Below are positions 61,147 to 64,000 of a stretch of 64,000 nucleotides of DNA, piece after piece; within the stretch, counting starts at the first letter, position 1, and each line of letters starts with the position of its first letter. Below the pieces are notes generated by a model, which was given only the letters and a program-made list of their open reading frames with translations, ran no database searches and had not been told where the DNA came from. Both the position numbers and the translations under genes were made by a program. The DNA lies in the NCBI RefSeq assembly GCF_905220705.1, contig NZ_CAJNAT010000012.1, positions 144,913 through 208,912 on the forward strand, written 5' to 3'. Source of the DNA: Paraburkholderia domus (GTDB lineage: Bacteria > Pseudomonadota > Gammaproteobacteria > Burkholderiales > Burkholderiaceae).

Positions 61147-62631
61147 ATGAAATCGTCGAATCAAGTGGTGTATGCGACAGCGGTCGGCGATGCCGGCGCG
61201 CTAGGTGGTTTGCCCTCAGGCGCCGGCGCATCGGCGGGCGACCACGCTCACGAGATCGCGCTGGATGGCGCGCGCATTTCCGCGCGGCTCGACCGCTTGC
61301 CCGCCACGCGCTCGATCTGGCAACTGGTGATGTTGCTGAGCCTCGGCCTCTTCTTCGAACTGTACGACCTGATGTTCTCCGGCTACATTGCCCCGGGCCT
61401 CGTGCGCAGCGGCATTCTCACCGCGACGACGCATGGACTGTTCGGCACCAGCGGCGTGGCGAGTTTCATCGCTGCGTTATTCGCGGGCCTGTTTATCGGC
61501 ACGGCGGCCTGCGGTTTTCTTGCCGACCGCTTCGGGCGGCGCGCCATCTTCACATGGTCGCTGCTTTGGTACACGGCGGCCAACATCATCATGGCGTTCC
61601 AGGACACGGCGCTTGGGCTCAATCTCTGGCGCTTCATCGCGGGGATCGGCATCGGCGTGGAGATCGTAACGATTGGCACATACATCTCCGAGCTCGTGCC
61701 GAAACATGTCCGTGGCCGCGCGTCGGCCTTTTCGCAAGCGGTCGGTTTCTGCGCGGTGCCGATCGTCGCGTTTCTATCGTATCTGCTGGTGCCGCACCGT
61801 TACTTTGGCCTCGACGGCTGGCGTCTGGTTGTGTTGACCGGCGTAGTGGGCGCCATTGTGGTGTGGTGGATTCGTCTGCGTTTGCCGGAGAGCCCACGCT
61901 GGCTCGCACAGAAGGGCCGCATCGAGGAAGCCGACGCGGTGATGAAGCGACTTGAAGCGCGTGTCGAACGAGAATATGGACGGCCTTTGCCGGAGCCGGC
62001 ATTGCCTGAACCGGTGCGCGCGCGTGCGGCGTTTCGCGATCTGCTGGTGCCACCGTATCGCAAGCGCACGCTGATGCTGATCATTTTTCACGTGTTCCAG
62101 ACGATGGGTTATTACGGCTTCGCGAACTGGATTCCGACGTTGCTGATCAGGCAGGGCATTACGGTCACGACGAGTTTGATGTACGCGAGCATCATTGCGA
62201 TTGCGGCGCCCCTTGGGCCGTTGCTGGGGATGCTGATTGCCGACCGCTTTGAGCGTAAGACGGTGATTATCTGCATGGCAGCGGTGAACGTGGTGTGCGG
62301 GCTGCTGTTCAGCCAGGCGCGGGAGACTGTGTTGCTCGTGAGCTTGGGTGTGTGTCTTGTGCTGGCGGGCAACATTATTTCGTATAGCTATCACGCATAT
62401 CAGGCGGAGCTGTTTCCGACCAGTATTCGGGCGCGGGCCGTGGGATTTGTATATTCGTGGAGCCGGCTTTCGGCTATGTTTTCCGCGTTTGTGATTGCGG
62501 GATGCTTGAGCCGGTTTGGTGTGAACGGGGTGTTTGTGTTTATTTCAGGCGCGATGGTGATCGTCATGCTGGCCATCGGGACGCTTGGGCCGAAGACGCG
62601 GGATGTCGCGTTGGAGGATATTTCGAGGTAA
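61147..62631 (+). CDS. MFS metabolite:H+ symporter
   Basis: A 494-residue major facilitator of the sugar-porter-like/metabolite symporter type. A hydrophilic N-terminus of about 60 residues precedes 12 TM segments. GFLADRFGRRAIFTW is the RxGRR loop motif, ELVPKHVRGRASAFSQAVGF and PESPRWLAQKGRIEEADAVMKRLE are the central conserved stretches, and YQAELFPTSIRARAVGFVYSWSRL is the C-half RGxxxG-type motif. GGAGA before the ATG at 61147. Third gene after the lyase and CoA transferase (166 bp gap), inferred to import their dicarboxylate substrate. Confidence 0.88.
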   Translation: MKSSNQVVYATAVGDAGALGGLPSGAGASAGDHAHEIALDGARISARLDRLPATRSIWQLVMLLSLGLFFELYDLMFSGYIAPGLVRSGILTATTHGLFGTSGVASFIAALFAGLFIGTAACGFLADRFGRRAIFTWSLLWYTAANIIMAFQDTALGLNLWRFIAGIGIGVEIVTIGTYISELVPKHVRGRASAFSQAVGFCAVPIVAFLSYLLVPHRYFGLDGWRLVVLTGVVGAIVVWWIRLRLPESPRWLAQKGRIEEADAVMKRLEARVEREYGRPLPEPALPEPVRARAAFRDLLVPPYRKRTLMLIIFHVFQTMGYYGFANWIPTLLIRQGITVTTSLMYASIIAIAAPLGPLLGMLIADRFERKTVIICMAAVNVVCGLLFSQARETVLLVSLGVCLVLAGNIISYSYHAYQAELFPTSIRARAVGFVYSWSRLSAMFSAFVIAGCLSRFGVNGVFVFISGAMVIVMLAIGTLGPKTRDVALEDISR

Positions 62632-62649
62632 TGCCTGGGTGATGGGTGA

Positions 62650-62669
62650 CGCCCGCCTGGCGGGGCGGG
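62650..62669. terminator. GC-rich hairpin between MFS gene and small basic gene
   Basis: GCCCGCC pairs with GGCGGGC around a 6-base loop (about 62651-62670). There is no long T run; it is a possible weak terminator for either converging gene. Confidence 0.4.
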
Positions 62670-62678
62670 CTTACTCGC

Positions 62679-62819
62679 TTAGTGTTTCTTTTGTGTCGCC
62701 GATGTGCTCGGTGCTACGCGGATCGGCGGCGCGCCGGACGGCGAAGTGGCCGGTTTCAGTTTCTTCTCCTGTTTCGGTTTCTTCGCTTCGCGGTTACTGC
62801 GTACTTGACCTTTTGCCAT
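62679..62819 (-). CDS. Lys-rich 46-residue protein
   Basis: A minus-strand frame from an ATG at 62819 to TAA at 62679 encodes 46 residues: MAKGQVRSNREAKKPKQEKK, then a Pro/Ser/Thr-rich tail ending SATQKKH. The upstream GGGGGGTCC stretch could serve as a ribosome site. Small proteins opening with MAKGQxRSNxEAKKPK are, from memory, widespread in Burkholderia and related genera, but no function is known. The high Lys/Arg content and lack of hydrophobic core suggest a disordered, perhaps nucleic-acid-binding protein. Too short for most gene finders. Confidence 0.7.
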   Translation of the reverse strand: MAKGQVRSNREAKKPKQEKKLKPATSPSGAPPIRVAPSTSATQKKH

Positions 62820-62906
62820 GATGGACCCCCCAGTTGGCGTTGGCGCTCCGTATGGGAGCAGTGGAGTAGTGTGCGCTGATTTTGGGGTTTAGGGGTGGGT
62901 TTTCGG

Positions 62907-62946
62907 TTTTTGCCTGCTCGGCGCTTTCGTCTGGTTGCCTATGGCG
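62907..62946 (-). repeat. Fragment of the dispersed repeat tail, copy D
   Basis: TTTTTGCCTGCTCGGCGCTTTCGTCTGGTTGCCTATGGCG-like sequence on the plus strand matches the tail of copy B (43256-43296) and, inverted, of copy C. It stops abruptly at 62946, exactly where the IS remnant begins. Confidence 0.75.
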
Positions 62947-62998
62947 TGAACTGCACCCCAACGGTTGAATCGCTGTCCAACTTTTGGGGCGCAGTTCA
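62947..62998. mobile_element. IS3-type remnant: two inverted ends fused
   Basis: TGAACTGCACCCCAACGGTT reads inward from 62947. The complement of 62974-62998 reads TGAACTGCGCCCCAAAAGTT from the other side. The two 15-base ends differ at one position (A/G) and resemble terminal inverted repeats of IS3-family elements (TGAACTGCxCCCCAAAAGTTGGAC). Only about 52 bp remain, with no transposase. No target-site duplication is visible, as the flanks differ, which implies loss of adjoining DNA. Confidence 0.75.
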
Positions 62999-63883
62999 GC
63001 AATCGCACCTTTTTCTTTAGGGCTAACCGATGCGGTAGACCCTGGGGCACTTGGAGGGGGCGACGCACGGCTATATCACGCCCGCACGGTCTATCAACGC
63101 GGTCAGGTGGCACGATCCAAGCTGGCGATCGGCATTCCTTTTCAACTCGAAGGGCATGCACTGCTGTGCGGACAGACGAGCCATCGTGACGGCCTGCATG
63201 TATTTTCCGGCGATGGTGGATTCGAGTTCTTATCGCCCGACAAGCACGTCGTGGTGAATCTGGAGATCGAGCCTGGCGCGATTGGCGATGAACTGGTGCG
63301 CTCGCAGGTCGATGAAATTACGTCGCTGCTGGGCGCGAAGCCTGGCGTATTGAATATCGATCCCGCCAGATTGCAGGGCTTTCGCGCGGTATTGAAGCAA
63401 TTGCTCGACGCTGTCGCCGCGACGCCGACTTTGCTCGATGACGTAGGAGTCGCTGCGTCGTTCGAGAAGTCGGTGATCTTTGGTCTCGCTGAGACATTGC
63501 AGGGCATGCAGGATGTGGATCCGCACGGAAGTGTTGAGGCGCGTACCGCGCGGAACTGGCAACTCGTACGAGGGATTCGCGAGGTGGTGGAAGAGTCGCC
63601 GGATTGCCCACTGTCTGTTGCCGAACTATGTGCGCGGTTTCATGCGAGCCGGCGAACGTTGCAGTATGCGTTTGAGGATACCCTCGGGGTGAATCCGTCG
63701 GCTTATATCCGTGCCGTTCGCCTTGATCATGTGCGGCGCGAACTAAGAGGCGCCGCATCCGTTACCGAAGTTGCTACCCGATGGGGGTTCTGGCATTTCG
63801 GGAATTTCTCGAATGAGTATCGCGGGCAATTCGGGGAATTGCCATCGGAGACCTGGCGCCGCAGTAGGGTCCGCGCAGGTTGA
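62984..63883 (+). pseudogene. AraC family regulator (EutR-like), N-terminus replaced by IS end
   Basis: The C-terminal AraC domain is complete (LSVAELCARFHASRRTLQYAFEDTLGVNPSAYIRAVRLDHVRRELR, then VTEVATRWGFWHFGNFSNEYRGQFGELPSETW). The middle part (LAIGIPFQLEGHALLCGQTSHRDGLHVFSGDGGFEFLSPD) matches EutR/ethanolamine-operon-regulator-like proteins. The frame begins inside the IS remnant: the first possible start is TTG at 62984, in the inverted repeat, giving 299 residues whose first 20 or so are not family-like. The usual opening of about 40-50 residues (dimer/ligand domain) appears deleted. The rest of the frame is intact, so the event is recent or the shortened protein is still used. Confidence 0.7.
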
Positions 63884-63943
63884 AGTTGAGTTCATGCCGA
63901 CCGCCAAGCTTGCCCGCGAGAAAAACCGCAGGAGGCAATAAAA

Positions 63944-63966
63944 AAGGCGCGATTTGAACGCGCCTT
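63944..63966 (-). terminator. Terminator of a minus-strand gene beyond the right edge
   Basis: AAGGCGCG (63944-63951) pairs with CGCGCCTT (63959-63966). On the minus strand a run of T follows, so it ends a transcript entering from the right. A minus-strand TAA at 63992-63994 preceded by two CAA codons may be the stop of that gene. Confidence 0.7.
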
Positions 63967-64000
63967 CTTGGCTGCGGCGACGCGGCGGCCGTTATTGTTG

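Overview
The window is GC-rich, densely coded chromosomal DNA from a Burkholderiaceae bacterium, most probably Paraburkholderia or Burkholderia. This rests on the combination of a complete tol-pal operon ending in cpoB, hda beside a HAD-IB hydrolase, glyA-nrdR, and the DUF883/holin/DUF3318 cassette. No prophage, CRISPR array, rRNA or intact transposon was seen.

Layout. 1-7.0 kb holds housekeeping genes: HAD-IB phosphatase (cut by the window edge), hda, an AI-2E permease, purM, miaA and mutL. 7.0-9.4 kb holds membrane proteins (DedA, MscS type, one unknown). 9.86-9.93 kb is tRNA-Lys(UUU) with a near-perfect sigma70 promoter and its own terminator. 10.1-15.7 kb, minus strand, is ybgC-tolQ-tolR-tolA-tolB-pal-cpoB, the trans-envelope Tol-Pal machine. 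A ydfG-type dehydrogenase follows, then glyA-nrdR behind what looks like a ZTP (pfl) riboswitch. 18.9-21.9 kb is a compact minor-pilin operon (fimT/pilV/pilW/pilX/pilE-like) for type IV pili.

22-30.6 kb holds a three-gene membrane stress cassette, a 1-Cys peroxiredoxin, glutaryl-CoA dehydrogenase with a divergent IclR regulator, a degenerate EAL protein, and hmgA-fahA for homogentisate (tyrosine/phenylalanine) breakdown. 31-36 kb holds two MFS exporters, an enoyl-CoA hydratase, a small ParB-like protein and a D-lactate-type dehydrogenase. 36.7-41.9 kb is a three-gene operon of two paralogous AspT-type antiporters plus aspartate 4-decarboxylase, which together would form a proton-motive aspartate/alanine cycle. 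42-50.4 kb holds a class V aminotransferase, an MFS transporter and xanthine dehydrogenase (xdhA, xdhB and a short xdhC). 50.5-57.3 kb holds two LysR regulators (one at 57.6 kb), a DsbA-fold isomerase, a membrane-anchored TAXI protein, a BON-domain protein, and TauE and LysE type exporters. 58.7-62.6 kb is an HMG-CoA-lyase-like / CoA-transferase / MFS operon that would be sufficient to import, activate and cleave a 3-hydroxy-dicarboxylate. The right end has an unlisted 46-residue basic gene, an IS3-type end-to-end remnant and an AraC/EutR-like gene that seems to have lost its N-terminus to it.

The least explained material is non-coding. A dispersed repeat of about 200 bp (30.74, 43.3-43.56 inverted, 43.95 kb, plus a fragment at 62.9 kb) carries up to three consecutive hairpins, one with compensatory changes between copies. 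Two of its copies flank, head to head, a degenerate 38-bp tandem array at 43.7-43.9 kb. A second oddity is a run of TGAAC-like motifs in 11-bp phase at 54.13-54.22 kb.
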